A stretch of DNA of 64,000 nt from JABDMH01 sp965223105 (GTDB lineage Bacteria > Bacteroidota > Bacteroidia > Chitinophagales > Saprospiraceae), in the NCBI GenBank assembly GCA_965223105.1, contig OZ244987.1:1054001-1118000 (forward strand), read 5' to 3'. Under the pieces are notes generated by a model. The model was not told the origin of the DNA. It did no database searches and saw only the letters and a program-made list of their open reading frames with translations. The position numbers were made by a program, and so were the translations under genes. The first letter of the stretch is position 1; every line of letters begins with the position of its first letter. Positions 46,931 through 56,542 of this stretch are shown here, in pieces.

Positions 46931-49882
46931 TCAATTACAGCCTTGAATTCTGATCTCGAAGACTGCGCTTTGATTGGCAGTGAAATTAGGCATCAGTTCC
47001 ACATTGTTGCCTGCCATAAACATGACATTGCTTCCCGAACCTACCGTGCCAGTAGATGTTATCTGGTTATTGGCATGATAAACATCACTTGGAATGGGTA
47101 CTTCATTCACAGTTAAGGTCGGTGGACATGGGCCACTCGTATTTACCTGAACCTGACGAGAGTTGGAACTAAAGAGGACGCAATCGCCTGAAGACAAAAT
47201 CTGAGATAGGGTTTGCCCTTTCCAATTGTTTGGATCAACCGGACTAGGCGATGGTCCTGATCCAACGTAGTAGGACGCACCGAAGATATGATAGAGACCT
47301 ACGGGGAGAGACCTGAAGTCTGCATTACTATGCACTTCCTCCACAGCTTCTGAACTTGTATTTACTGCCACATAAGTGTAGCCATAGCTAGTGCCTGGGC
47401 CAAGGTTTGCAAGATAGACTTTGCCGGGACCGCTGAAAGTGAGAGACCCATTGCTTTCGTTCTGGCGGTTGGCTGTCCAAAGAACAGCCTTATACTTGAT
47501 GCAGGGGTTTAGTGCCACAGTTACAAAGCTGTAGGCACTTAGCGCACCGGTGGCATTAGACCCCAAGAAAGTACCGGAGCACGGATTTGCTGGATTGTAA
47601 TTGTTGGCCTCAAACACCGACACGACAGTAAAGGCAGAGGGACTTGATTCGCTTAGCGTGTAGTCGCCCGCAGTTTGTACCGTAAAATCGACAACAGTAT
47701 ACTTTTCATCTTGATACCACGGGGTTTGGCAGGTCTGCCCACCAAATTCAGTGGCATTTGCTAAAGGTCCCAGGGGGTTGCCATTGTCAATGGTCCAAGC
47801 TACCTGAGAAACAGAACCACCAAAGAATTGTTCCTGATCTAAATCTAGCGATGGATCTCCAGCGTCGGCAGTCAGTGGAGTGACTGGACAGATGGTGCTG
47901 GTCTGGCTGTGGCAAGTCGATTGAATTGAAAAATCAACGTTTGAGATGTCAAAGAAAACAACACAGTCATTATCGGCGCTCTCCACCATCATCCTGGCAC
48001 TGGAAGTATTTGCTACCCCCAAAGGAATGGTGACGTTGGCACTACCATCATTGGAAGTGGAGTTTAAGAGAAGATATGGGTAGGTGTACCCACCATCAAT
48101 GGAAAGACGAATATTGACCGTGGCCGATAGGTTTTGGGTGCCATTGGTACTCCATTGTACGTTTGTGGAATTACCAGCTATTAGAGTACCTCCACCATTG
48201 GGTGCCGTCAAGGTCAGTGGACCGTGATTGCTAACGGTAACCGCTAAGTCTGACCAATCGATTGCGCCAGCACCAGCCTTCCAATCTCTGGCCGTGATCC
48301 GAAAGTTTAAAGTACGGGCCACGGAAGGCAAAGGCTCGAAGGAAGAACTGTAGTCATTGTCTGTGACCAGATCAAGGCTGGGGAAGTAACGTACGGGATC
48401 AGTCGTTGGAGGATGGCTTCTAAAGAGAGGGGCCAGTGTACTGGCTCCCGCTGTGGATCCAACATAACCTTGTGTGGGAGAACCCCCACCATCTTCGTCA
48501 TATTGCTCCCAGCAATAATATAATTGGTCTCCATCTGCATCACTTCCGCTAGCGGTGAGTTTGAAAGGCGTGTTCTTGGGTATACTCTGTGATGCACCGC
48601 AGGGGTTTGCTGATACTGTTGGTGGGGTGTTATTTGGAGAATTTTCAGATTGGCAAGTTCTTCCATTCATATAATTGATGGCTCTCTCTAATGAAAAGGA
48701 ATGGAAGTAATCATCTGCTATTCCAGAGCTAGGTACATTTTGACCGGAGCCGCATAAACCCTGATAGGACATGATTGTTGATCCACTGCCGATTTCATAG
48801 GCTCCACTCGAGCTGATGTTTGAGCTGCAATTTCCACCGGTGCCATTGAATGTGTGGGTCATATTAAACATATGGCCAAATTCATGGGTTGCCAGACTAA
48901 TCCAACCGGCGGTGGTGTTGTTTGATGAGCTACTCCAGCCACCACCTCGCCAATAACCACTACCATAGGGAGTAGTACTACATACGACTCCTACCCCGGC
49001 AATACCTCCAGAGCCTAATTCTGCATTACCTTCGTTGGAATCATGGAATACATGCCCGATGTCATACCCTTGCCCGGAAAAATTACTCTCAATGACTGAT
49101 GCCGCAGTCTGTGTGCGATTGAGACCCGGATTGAATGGATCTGAATTGGGGTCTGTATAGATCTTTGGAGTAAGGAGTAAGAATTTGACCGAAAGTTCAC
49201 GTTCATAGATGGCTTGAATGCCATTTACCGAGTTTACAACAACAGCGGTTGCAGCTGAAACACTTCCTCCATTTGCATCGTGAAATTCACCAGTAGTCGC
49301 AATGGCCAAAGTATAGGTTCGGACCGCTGTTCCGTATGTTCGACTATTTGGTGAACCTTGATGTTGCCCTGCGGGAGGGTCTAAAGTTGCGCATTCCAGC
49401 AGGTCTTGAGATGATTTACCAATGGACACTTCATGGGTTGTGGGGTTTTGAAGGTCTAGTGGACGAATATGGACCGTGCCATTGGGTGAAAGAATAGTGG
49501 CACTCATTCCATGTGGTGTGATGCTGATTCTGCCAGTCTTTGTAGGATCGGCCGTACTCACCACTCGAAATGTCTTGAAAGTGGGAAAAGAACGTGAAAA
49601 CCTAATGTCCATGATCGGAGATTCCTCAACTAGAAATCTTTCGCTTTGTCCATTGGGCATTGGGAGATCGATGATGCCTCGGTCATTGGGTCGAAGTTTC
49701 GAGGTTACAGCGGCAAACTGGGCTTGAATGGCTGGGATCGACAATTCTATTATTCGGCTTTGTCTGCTGGGATTATTCGGTTGAGATATTGCATCGGTGT
49801 ATGGGAAAAGAACGGAAGCAAAAATCAAGCAACAGAATGTTCTGGCATATCTTCCTGAAGAGGAAGCAGTTATGTATCTCAT
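46931..49882 (-). CDS. Secreted reprolysin-like metzincin protease with 3-coathanger-stack-like C-terminus
   Basis: Start set at ATG 49882 (MRYITASSSGRYARTFCCLI, a signal peptide); an upstream start at 49933 adds 17 residues. The 983-residue protein has a reprolysin-type peptidase domain (about 170-420): ATHEFGHMFNMTH, matching HEXXHXXXXXH zinc ligands, with disulfide cysteines NCSSN and GLCGSG. After it come Ig-like segments with LTASGSDADGDQLYYCWEQYD and a PPC-like part. The last ~65 residues (TVNEVPIPSDVYHANNQI to FEIRIQGC) resemble the 3-coathanger-stack module. It is secreted and likely degrades proteins outside the cell. Confidence 0.85.
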   Translation of the reverse strand: MRYITASSSGRYARTFCCLIFASVLFPYTDAISQPNNPSRQSRIIELSIPAIQAQFAAVTSKLRPNDRGIIDLPMPNGQSERFLVEESPIMDIRFSRSFPTFKTFRVVSTADPTKTGRISITPHGMSATILSPNGTVHIRPLDLQNPTTHEVSIGKSSQDLLECATLDPPAGQHQGSPNSRTYGTAVRTYTLAIATTGEFHDANGGSVSAATAVVVNSVNGIQAIYERELSVKFLLLTPKIYTDPNSDPFNPGLNRTQTAASVIESNFSGQGYDIGHVFHDSNEGNAELGSGGIAGVGVVCSTTPYGSGYWRGGGWSSSSNNTTAGWISLATHEFGHMFNMTHTFNGTGGNCSSNISSSGAYEIGSGSTIMSYQGLCGSGQNVPSSGIADDYFHSFSLERAINYMNGRTCQSENSPNNTPPTVSANPCGASQSIPKNTPFKLTASGSDADGDQLYYCWEQYDEDGGGSPTQGYVGSTAGASTLAPLFRSHPPTTDPVRYFPSLDLVTDNDYSSSFEPLPSVARTLNFRITARDWKAGAGAIDWSDLAVTVSNHGPLTLTAPNGGGTLIAGNSTNVQWSTNGTQNLSATVNIRLSIDGGYTYPYLLLNSTSNDGSANVTIPLGVANTSSARMMVESADNDCVVFFDISNVDFSIQSTCHSQTSTICPVTPLTADAGDPSLDLDQEQFFGGSVSQVAWTIDNGNPLGPLANATEFGGQTCQTPWYQDEKYTVVDFTVQTAGDYTLSESSPSAFTVVSVFEANNYNPANPCSGTFLGSNATGALSAYSFVTVALNPCIKYKAVLWTANRQNESNGSLTFSGPGKVYLANLGPGTSYGYTYVAVNTSSEAVEEVHSNADFRSLPVGLYHIFGASYYVGSGPSPSPVDPNNWKGQTLSQILSSGDCVLFSSNSRQVQVNTSGPCPPTLTVNEVPIPSDVYHANNQITSTGTVGSGSNVMFMAGNNVELMPNFTANQSAVFEIRIQGCN

Positions 49883-50284
49883 GTGTCCATCAATTGTCTT
49901 GATCGTCTCTAGCGTGACGATCGATTGGGACAACCATGAACTTGAGGTGGCCTGCGGTCAATTTTTTGGGGGAAACATAGTACATATCCAATGAATATGT
50001 GCAGGGTAGGTCCAGCCCCACTGCCGCTGCTGCAAATTCAATACCAAAGTATTATAGCATTACGGCTTGTTTGAGGTCAGCAAGGCATGGTAAACTGGGT
50101 GAATGATGCCAGGAATTAACTTGGCTACTTGGTTTTCCTACTACAGTGCTTAGTTGTAATTAACGAGGCTTTAACCCTCTCGTTAATATTGGCTTAAACC
50201 AGATGTATACTTCGATGTGGATGAAACTCCTGTGCTAACTTATCGTCTCTGAAAAAGAGGATAAAGCCGAAAAAGTCAAAGCCA
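49883..50284. other. Divergent intergenic region with inverted repeat
   Basis: Between the protease (minus) and a lipoprotein (plus). ATTAACGAG (50159-50167) and CTCGTTAAT (50179-50187) form a perfect 9-bp inverted repeat with an 11-base loop. It lies about 100 bp upstream of the lipoprotein start and could be an operator for either gene. No small gene is supported. Confidence 0.4.
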
Positions 50285-50734
50285 ATGCATAAAATTTTAC
50301 TAGCTGCAGTTTTACTCGCCACCTTCACCACAAGCTGCTCTAAGGAGCAACGCATTATCCGCAAGGAAAATAAATTGATTGGTGTATGGGAGTTTGAGAA
50401 GGTTTTCTATAAGAAAGAGGGAGCACTATTCCGGGACAATATCACCCATGAGTATCGTGATGATATCGTAGAGTTTTTTCCCGATTATTCTGCGATTTAT
50501 GACGACTATTCCCTTGGAGTGGTGTTTGAAGGAATCTGGTCAATTTATCTCGACGAAGATCATATAGGTGATCAATCGGATTTAGAGTTTTTTGTAGATG
50601 CTGTTTTCTATGATTTCTTTTCAAATGAAGATTTCTTCTTGTTTGGCAGTATTGATCGACTAAATCGCAATAAACTCAATCTGGAGGCTCATGACCGTCG
50701 GGGGAAATATACTTTTAAACTAAGAAGATTATAG
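50285..50734 (+). CDS. Small lipoprotein, lipocalin-like
   Basis: A 149-residue protein with leader MHKILLAAVLLATFTTSC (lipidated cysteine). The mature part begins NKLIGVWEFEKVFY and is beta-rich with an acidic, aromatic middle, the pattern of lipocalin-like (DUF4923/5004-type) Bacteroidota lipoproteins. It is predicted in the outer or inner membrane. Ligand unknown. Confidence 0.7.
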   Translation: MHKILLAAVLLATFTTSCSKEQRIIRKENKLIGVWEFEKVFYKKEGALFRDNITHEYRDDIVEFFPDYSAIYDDYSLGVVFEGIWSIYLDEDHIGDQSDLEFFVDAVFYDFFSNEDFFLFGSIDRLNRNKLNLEAHDRRGKYTFKLRRL

Positions 50735-50789
50735 GTCCAGGTCCTCAGGACCATGAAATACTTACATTCGTCGAGTGTAAGATGCAATC

Positions 50790-50840
50790 TATATAGTATT
50801 ATGCCAAAAGATAGTACCATGTATTGCAAGGTACTATATA
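50790..50840 (+). promoter_or_regulatory. Candidate PadR autoregulatory operator with nested inverted repeats
   Basis: ATAGTACC (50811-50818) and GGTACTAT (50830-50837) form a perfect 8-bp inverted repeat, and TATATAGTA (50790-50798) pairs with TACTATATA (50832-50840). Both share the right arm. They lie 19 bp before the ATG of the PadR gene, the expected position for autoregulation. Confidence 0.5.
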
Positions 50841-50858
50841 ATTCTTTACTTTAGAGGT

Positions 50859-51191
50859 ATGAAATTAGAGAATATGAAGGCGCAGATGAGAAAGGGGGTA
50901 CTGGAGCTGTGTATTCTTTCGATCATCTCTGAAGAGGAGGCCTATCCTTCTGATATCATTGAGAAGTTAAAAGAACATGAGCTTATTGTAGTGGAAGGGA
51001 CGATGTACCCACTTCTCACCCGGCTTAAGAATGCTGGGCTACTAGGTTACAATTGGAGGGAGTCAACCAGCGGACCTCCGAGGAAATACTATCATTTAAC
51101 TGAAGAAGGAACGACCTTTTTGCAAGATCTGTTACAGACTTGGAACCATTTGGTAAAGGTCGTTGCCCAATCGACAAAAAACCTTGTCTAA
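50859..51191 (+). CDS. PadR family transcriptional regulator
   Basis: A 110-residue winged-helix protein of the short PadR subfamily: MKAQMRKGVLELCILSIIS, YPSDIIEKLKEHELIVVEGTMYPLLTRLKNAGLL, and GPPRKYYHLTEEG in the wing. ATG at 50859. Its stop overlaps the start of the PspC-domain gene (TAATG), so they are coupled. PadR regulators act as dimeric repressors; a palindrome just upstream supports self-control. The signal is unknown. Confidence 0.92.
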   Translation: MKLENMKAQMRKGVLELCILSIISEEEAYPSDIIEKLKEHELIVVEGTMYPLLTRLKNAGLLGYNWRESTSGPPRKYYHLTEEGTTFLQDLLQTWNHLVKVVAQSTKNLV

Positions 51192-51856
51192 TGAATAAAA
51201 CTTACAATATTAATGTTGGAGGATATCCCTTCACCATAGACGAGGATGCTTTTCAGCATCTGGAAGATTATTTGGATACGATCGAAAACTATTTTCGGCA
51301 GACAGAGGGAGGTGACGAGATTATAGAAGACATCGAGCAACGTATGGCCGAGTTACTGCAGGAACGGACTAAGACCAAAATCATTATTTCTCGAATAGAT
51401 GTGGAAGAGGTGATTTCTATTCTCGGGTCGCCTGCTGATTTTGGAGAATTTGACCAAGCCCATGGTTATGAAAGTGATTCGGAATCTGGCCGGGAGTACA
51501 AGACGGGACGACGTCTATTCAGAGATCCTGATGATCAAATGATTGGTGGCGTATGTTCTGGATTGGCGGCATACTTTGGCATTGAAGAGGTCATTTGGGT
51601 TAGAGTAGCCTTTGCAATTGCAGGATTTGGTGCAGGAATTGGTGTTCCATTATACCTGTTGCTATGGGCGATTGTACCCGAAGCTAAGACCCCAAAGGAT
51701 TTTCTGGCTATGAGAGGTGAACCCATAAACGTGAAAAATATAGCCAAGGTAGTAGAAGAACAAGTCGAGCACATCTCCGATCAACTATCTGATCTAGGTA
51801 GTGAGTGGAAGGAAAAGCGACGAAAAAAAAAGTCCAGGAGAAGGGATCGCCGTTGA
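51191..51856 (+). CDS. PspC-domain membrane protein
   Basis: Start at ATG 51191; a start inside the PadR gene (51140) is rejected. Residues 1-95 form an acidic helical part (DAFQHLEDYLDTIENYF, IIEDIEQRMAELLQERTK). Residues 105-175 are a PspC domain: RRLFRDPDDQMIGGVCSGLA, YFGIEEVIWVRVAFA, and the membrane helix IGVPLYLLLWAIVPE. The C-terminus is very basic (KEKRRKKKSRRRDRR). PspC is a membrane stress partner in phage-shock systems; here the pair PadR-PspC likely senses envelope state. A likely terminator follows. Confidence 0.88.
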   Translation: MNKTYNINVGGYPFTIDEDAFQHLEDYLDTIENYFRQTEGGDEIIEDIEQRMAELLQERTKTKIIISRIDVEEVISILGSPADFGEFDQAHGYESDSESGREYKTGRRLFRDPDDQMIGGVCSGLAAYFGIEEVIWVRVAFAIAGFGAGIGVPLYLLLWAIVPEAKTPKDFLAMRGEPINVKNIAKVVEEQVEHISDQLSDLGSEWKEKRRKKKSRRRDRR

Positions 51857-51959
51857 TTGAAAAACCTTATAGAGCAGGATTTCTATTGTGAAAGCTGTCT
51901 CTCTAGTGATTCAGCGAAAAGATCATTCGAAAACAAATCACTTTACTTTACTTCTACCG

Positions 51960-51996
51960 GGAGTTTGTCGTTCAACAATGGCAGACTCCTCCTTTT
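51960..51996 (+). terminator. Possible terminator after the PspC gene
   Basis: GGAGTTTGTC pairs with GGCAGACTCC (10 pairs, two G-U) with a 10-base loop, then TCCTTTT. The T-run is short, so the call is moderate. Confidence 0.5.
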
Positions 51997-52203
51997 ATGT
52001 GGTCATTTTTTCAAAGTGAGATGAATAGCGGGACTGATCGAAGTATAAAATGGGCAATTAGGAAAACGAAGTAAGTAGAGTGACAAGAATTTCTATAAAG
52101 AACGAAAGACCACGACATGGTGCCTAAGACAGGTCTTATAGGCCAAACATGCGGACAAGTTCAGGCTACCCAAGTGGCCCCTATGGTTTTTATTTGCACT
52201 AGT

Positions 52204-52347
52204 CTAGTACCCGAAAAACATGTAACCGAGAAGGCTCAAGAAGCCAATCATCACCACGACAGCAATAATGGCGATCAAGCGATTCTCTTGCCTTTTATTT
52301 GCCTCGTAAATTTGCTGTGCTGAATTTTGTTGAGATACATTTTCCAT
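52204..52347 (-). CDS. Small single-pass membrane protein, 47 residues
   Basis: ATG at 52347 on the minus strand. The N-terminal half is polar (MENVSQQNSAQQIYEANK-RQENR), followed by a 20-residue hydrophobic helix (LIAIIAVVVMIGFLSLLGYM) and a short FFGY end. An AGAGGAACC sequence directly upstream of the ATG is a plausible ribosome site. Its polar-then-membrane layout is typical of small membrane proteins. Homologs are not known to me. It lies in a region otherwise without genes. Confidence 0.6.
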   Translation of the reverse strand: MENVSQQNSAQQIYEANKRQENRLIAIIAVVVMIGFLSLLGYMFFGY

Positions 52348-52563
52348 GGTTCCTCTTTTATAATTTCACAATCAACGGGTTTACCCGGTAATTGAGGCAA
52401 TGAGTATGCTCGCTGCCTTAATATAATAAAAAAAATCAACAAAATCTAGTATGGAATTATTCGGCTATTTGTACTAGATCATAGATCGATTGGATTTCTT
52501 TGACCTGTATACGGTGGTGTATACAATCAAGACCTGGGAGATCTGCTGTCTTAGAAAGGAAAA

Positions 52564-52755
52564 ATGGGGATTGCCAACGGTGGGTATCGGCTGAATCACC
52601 TACTTAAGGAGAGCATTCTAACTCTTGAAAGGTTAGGTGAGGCTCCAAGAGTCATGATCTTGGAAGCTTTGGAGGATTTGAGGATGTGCGAAGGTTCACT
52701 CATTGAAGGTGATGATGTGTGTCAATCATGTATGAAAATCGAAGGATCAGATTGA
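52564..52755 (+). CDS. Small hypothetical protein, 63 residues
   Basis: ATG 52564, 63 residues, helix-like middle (LLKESILTLERLGEAP) and a C-terminal CQSCMK motif. It lies 30 bp before the sensor kinase gene. Not recognised; it could be a real small gene or chance. Confidence 0.35.
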   Translation: MGIANGGYRLNHLLKESILTLERLGEAPRVMILEALEDLRMCEGSLIEGDDVCQSCMKIEGSD

Positions 52756-52785
52756 ATTTGTTTTAATTCCGAGACCCGATACTAA

Positions 52786-55725
52786 ATGGATGGCCACTGG
52801 CGTACATACCTTATGCTCCCTGCTCTTGTACCAAAGGTGATTCCTTTGTATTTGTTGCTGGCTATCGTGAGCCTTAAGAATGTTGGGCACACCCAGATCA
52901 TGCAACCAGAATATTTTAATGTGAATGATGGGCTGGCCTCTTCCTTCATATCGGATGTCATGATGGGAAGGGACGGATATCTTTGGTTGGCTTATCGGGA
53001 AGCTGGACTAGCAAGATTCGACGGTGTGCGATTTGAAAACTTCTCCAATATAGAAGCGTTGAGTTCACTTAATTTTGCGACCCTGCATCAGGATTCACAG
53101 GGAGTCATTTGGGCTGGTGGCGATCAGACGCTCGCCTACTTTGATGGCCATACTTGGCAATCGAAAAAAGTGCCAGGTCAAATCCAGGATCTAGCTCAGA
53201 TCGACAACAATCATTTGCTGGTATGCACTAATCAAGGTGTGTGGCTTTTTGATGCTTTCGAAAGGGTGGTTGAAGAGAGATACTATTTGCATGATGATTA
53301 CCATGCGGTGGTTGTACATGAGGGTGGCTTTTTTCTTGGGAGTGATATGGGTCTTAGAAGGTTTGATCCAAGGGCTAAATCCTGGTCATCGCTGCTGATT
53401 GAGGACCCGATTGTGGATCTGGCGGTGGATGATGGTGGCAGACTCTGGATTCTTAAACGGAACGGTACATTGGTGTCGCTAGAAGGTGAGGGAATGGAAA
53501 GTACACGATTACCTCACGGGGCTGAAGGGGCTTTTGTACTTCCAGGCGATTTAGGCAATTATTTCGTGGGAACGACAGATGATGGCCTATTCGTATGGCA
53601 AGACTTGGAAGGAAAATGGCAGCAGGTGAGCCCAGATAGGGTAAACTTTGGTCATGTCTCACAAATGGTTTTCGACAGCTGGGAAAATGCCTGGGTAGCT
53701 ACCATGGGAGCAGGCCTCATTAAGTTAAGTACCCAGTTTTTTGCATGGAAAGATCAGCGGGTGGGATTGTCGAGTGATTTCATTACCAATATGATCGTGA
53801 TGCAAGATCAAAGCCTGTGGGTAACCCATCGAAATGGAAGGTCTGATATCATCGTTGGTGACAATATCATAAATGTATCTGAGAGTAATCTCCATGAATT
53901 GACCACTCTCACCGAATGCACCTATATATGGGCTGTTTTTGAAAATGCCTTGGTTTATGTGGCGGATACCTTTGCTTCTCAGATTGAAATCAATGGAGAG
54001 ATCCATGATGTATTACCTGTTGACCGAGCCGCCTGTTTGGTGGGAACATCAACCGGCGTCTTAAAAGTGACGACTTTACCGTCAGGTGGCTTTGAGGGAT
54101 CTACATTTCATGTTGATTTGTATTCTCCGATTTTTGTAAAGAAGTTTGTTGGTTCAGGCGCTGGTGTGTGGTGTATTTCGAATGATCAGATTTACTTGTG
54201 GAAGGATGAGAAATTTATGTCTGTTTTCTTTGACGGTGCAGAGGCAGTTGTTCCTACATGCTTAAGTCAGTACGGAGATCTTGTGATATTGGGTACAGAA
54301 GGGCATGGTATATACCAGATCTTATTACAGGATGATGCACTCAGTCTGCGGCCCATTGATGGTCAAGATATTTTACCTTCACTAAGGATCGATGCCCTTC
54401 AATTTGACGGCCAAGGCTACCTTTACGTCGGCTCATCTGAAGGCATCTTTCGAACAGAGATCGGCAGCAATAATCAATTACTCGGTGGTTATCTCTATAA
54501 CCACGAGATAGGATTACCCCGCTTTGAGATTTCGCGAGGTGCATCTGGTATTGATGACGGTGGTAATCTCTATTTTGGTACCACCACCGGTTTGTTGAAG
54601 CTGCAGCCGTATGCGAAAGGAATATCAACCGTAGGGCCAGTTATTCATGTGCAATCACTAGAATCTGACTATCAGGCGTGGGATCAATTTGAAGTTCCTG
54701 GTACGATAAGATTGGGAAATAGCGACCAGAACCTTCTTGTATCAGTCAAAGCCATTGATCACAAATGGCCGAAAGGTTTGCAATATCAGTGGCAGTTAGA
54801 CAACCATCGAGCAGATTGGGTGACAAGCTCCACCGGTGGGAAAGTTTGGGTGCCACTTTCCGGAGTCAGACATTCACATCTTCGGGTGCGTGCAGTAAAT
54901 CGAGATGGAATCTCATCCAGGGTGATTGAGTTCCCGATACAGGTTGATGAGCCATGGTGGCAAAAAGGCTGGGCCTTATTATTATTCGTCTTCTGTCTAC
55001 TTGCCTTGTTGACTGGTTTGCATAAGTTACGGACAAGACGCCTGCTGCGTGGTGCCGAACGTCGAGCAAGTGAAGCTGAAATGCAGAACGAGTTATTGAG
55101 ATTGGAGCAAGCTGCCTTACGTTTGCAAATGAATCCACACTTCATTTTTAATGCTCTGCAGTCTATTCAGCACAGTATTTCTCAGGGTGATTCAAAGGAT
55201 GCTCGACGCGACTTACAAAGTTTTTCGAAGTTGATGCGCCAATATTTGGAGCAGGCACGTCGGGAAGAAATCACCCTTGAAGAAGAAGTAGAGGCGCTAA
55301 GAACTTACCTGGAAATTGAGCAAAAGATCAACAAAGGGCGATTTGATTTTGAACTACTTATGCCTCCAATGCTTGATCCATCTTTCTACACTCTCCCGCC
55401 GATGTTGATCCAACCCTTCGTAGAAAATGCTGTCAAGCATGGTCTACCAAGAAATGGAACCAAGGGTCATTTGCGCATTCAATTCGATTGGAAAGGAAAA
55501 TATTTGATCTGCACGGTCACTGACAACGGACCGGGGATTCGTGAAAATACCTTTAAAAATCACGAGCATAAATCAGCTGGGATGGAGGTGACAGTTTCCC
55601 GGCTTCGATCTCTTCTCAATGGTTTTCATGGTGATCCTTTCACCCTTAGGGATCGGCAGGATGAAGCATCGACCAGTGGAACCGAGGTGCAGATTGTTTT
55701 ACCTATTATTCAGGATGAAGAATAA
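52786..55725 (+). CDS. Two-component sensor histidine kinase with Reg_prop propeller and Y_Y_Y domain (LytS-type kinase)
   Basis: A 979-residue membrane protein. A leader (MLPALVPKVIPLYLLLAIV) is followed by a periplasmic propeller with Reg_prop-type blades (DGLASSFISDVMMGRDGYLW, GVIWAGGDQTL) and a Y_Y_Y-like domain (LQYQWQLDNHRADWV). A membrane helix at about residues 725-745 (WALLLFVFCLLALLTGL) leads to the kinase: MNPHFIFNALQSIQH with phospho-accepting His785, ENAVKHG and TDNGPGI of the ATP pocket. It senses outside the cell and signals to the response regulator. The next gene overlaps it by 11 bp. Confidence 0.92.
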   Translation: MDGHWRTYLMLPALVPKVIPLYLLLAIVSLKNVGHTQIMQPEYFNVNDGLASSFISDVMMGRDGYLWLAYREAGLARFDGVRFENFSNIEALSSLNFATLHQDSQGVIWAGGDQTLAYFDGHTWQSKKVPGQIQDLAQIDNNHLLVCTNQGVWLFDAFERVVEERYYLHDDYHAVVVHEGGFFLGSDMGLRRFDPRAKSWSSLLIEDPIVDLAVDDGGRLWILKRNGTLVSLEGEGMESTRLPHGAEGAFVLPGDLGNYFVGTTDDGLFVWQDLEGKWQQVSPDRVNFGHVSQMVFDSWENAWVATMGAGLIKLSTQFFAWKDQRVGLSSDFITNMIVMQDQSLWVTHRNGRSDIIVGDNIINVSESNLHELTTLTECTYIWAVFENALVYVADTFASQIEINGEIHDVLPVDRAACLVGTSTGVLKVTTLPSGGFEGSTFHVDLYSPIFVKKFVGSGAGVWCISNDQIYLWKDEKFMSVFFDGAEAVVPTCLSQYGDLVILGTEGHGIYQILLQDDALSLRPIDGQDILPSLRIDALQFDGQGYLYVGSSEGIFRTEIGSNNQLLGGYLYNHEIGLPRFEISRGASGIDDGGNLYFGTTTGLLKLQPYAKGISTVGPVIHVQSLESDYQAWDQFEVPGTIRLGNSDQNLLVSVKAIDHKWPKGLQYQWQLDNHRADWVTSSTGGKVWVPLSGVRHSHLRVRAVNRDGISSRVIEFPIQVDEPWWQKGWALLLFVFCLLALLTGLHKLRTRRLLRGAERRASEAEMQNELLRLEQAALRLQMNPHFIFNALQSIQHSISQGDSKDARRDLQSFSKLMRQYLEQARREEITLEEEVEALRTYLEIEQKINKGRFDFELLMPPMLDPSFYTLPPMLIQPFVENAVKHGLPRNGTKGHLRIQFDWKGKYLICTVTDNGPGIRENTFKNHEHKSAGMEVTVSRLRSLLNGFHGDPFTLRDRQDEASTSGTEVQIVLPIIQDEE

Positions 55726-56494
55726 GACGATAAAAGCCGTCATAATTGATGATCTGGATTCCGCGCAAGATTCATTGATAAAGGATCTTGAGGACCATTG
55801 TCCACAAGTCGAAGTTGTGGGGACTGCTAAAGGGGTGATCAGTGCCGCCAAATTGCTTAAAAAGGTCAACCCTGATGTACTTTTTCTAGATATCGAATTG
55901 GAGGATGGCACCGGATTCGACTTACTGGAGATTTTACCTAGTATAGATTATAAAATCATTTTTACCACGGCTTCGGATCAACATGCAATTAGGGCGTTTC
56001 GATTTTCAGCCATCGATTATTTACTAAAACCCATCGATGTCGATTCGCTTTGTGAAGCGGTCGGTAAAGTGAAAGAAATCGATTCCAAAGAAAAGGTGGA
56101 TGTACTTATGGACCACTGGTCTATGCGGGATAATGAGCAACGGATCACTTTGCAAGACAGCGACCAGATGCTCATTGTTAAACTCAAAGAGATCATTAGA
56201 TGTGAAGCCGAAAACAACTATACGACTTTCTACCTAATGTCTGGTGATCGTTTTCTGGTATCAAAGACCTTGAAATCTTACGAACGGTTATTGGAGGGCT
56301 TGGGTTTTGTAAGGGTTCACCAATCTCATCTGGTAAATACCGCTCACATCAAGGCATATATTAAAACAGAAGGAGGATACTTACAGGTTTCATCAGGTGA
56401 TCGTGTACCTGTTTCACTGCGAAAAAAAGCTTTGGTAACCGAGATTATTGCGAGATTAGGTGATATGGATAGGGGAGATAATCTGACCCATTGA
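55715..56494 (+). CDS. LytTR-type response regulator
   Basis: Start at ATG 55715, overlapping the kinase stop by 11 bp; an upstream in-frame start (55619) lies inside the kinase gene. The receiver domain has IIDDLDSA and the phosphorylated Asp59 in FLDIELEDG. The C-terminal LytTR DNA-binding domain reads EIIRCEAENNYTTFYL, FVRVHQSHLVNTAHI and GGYLQVSSGDRVPVSLR. It would bind DNA after phosphorylation by the kinase. A long imperfect hairpin follows the gene. Confidence 0.92.
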   Translation: MKNKTIKAVIIDDLDSAQDSLIKDLEDHCPQVEVVGTAKGVISAAKLLKKVNPDVLFLDIELEDGTGFDLLEILPSIDYKIIFTTASDQHAIRAFRFSAIDYLLKPIDVDSLCEAVGKVKEIDSKEKVDVLMDHWSMRDNEQRITLQDSDQMLIVKLKEIIRCEAENNYTTFYLMSGDRFLVSKTLKSYERLLEGLGFVRVHQSHLVNTAHIKAYIKTEGGYLQVSSGDRVPVSLRKKALVTEIIARLGDMDRGDNLTH

Positions 56495-56542
56495 GCTGCC
56501 TTGCGAAGATCATTAAAACGCTTTTTCTTCGGGGTGCAAAAG

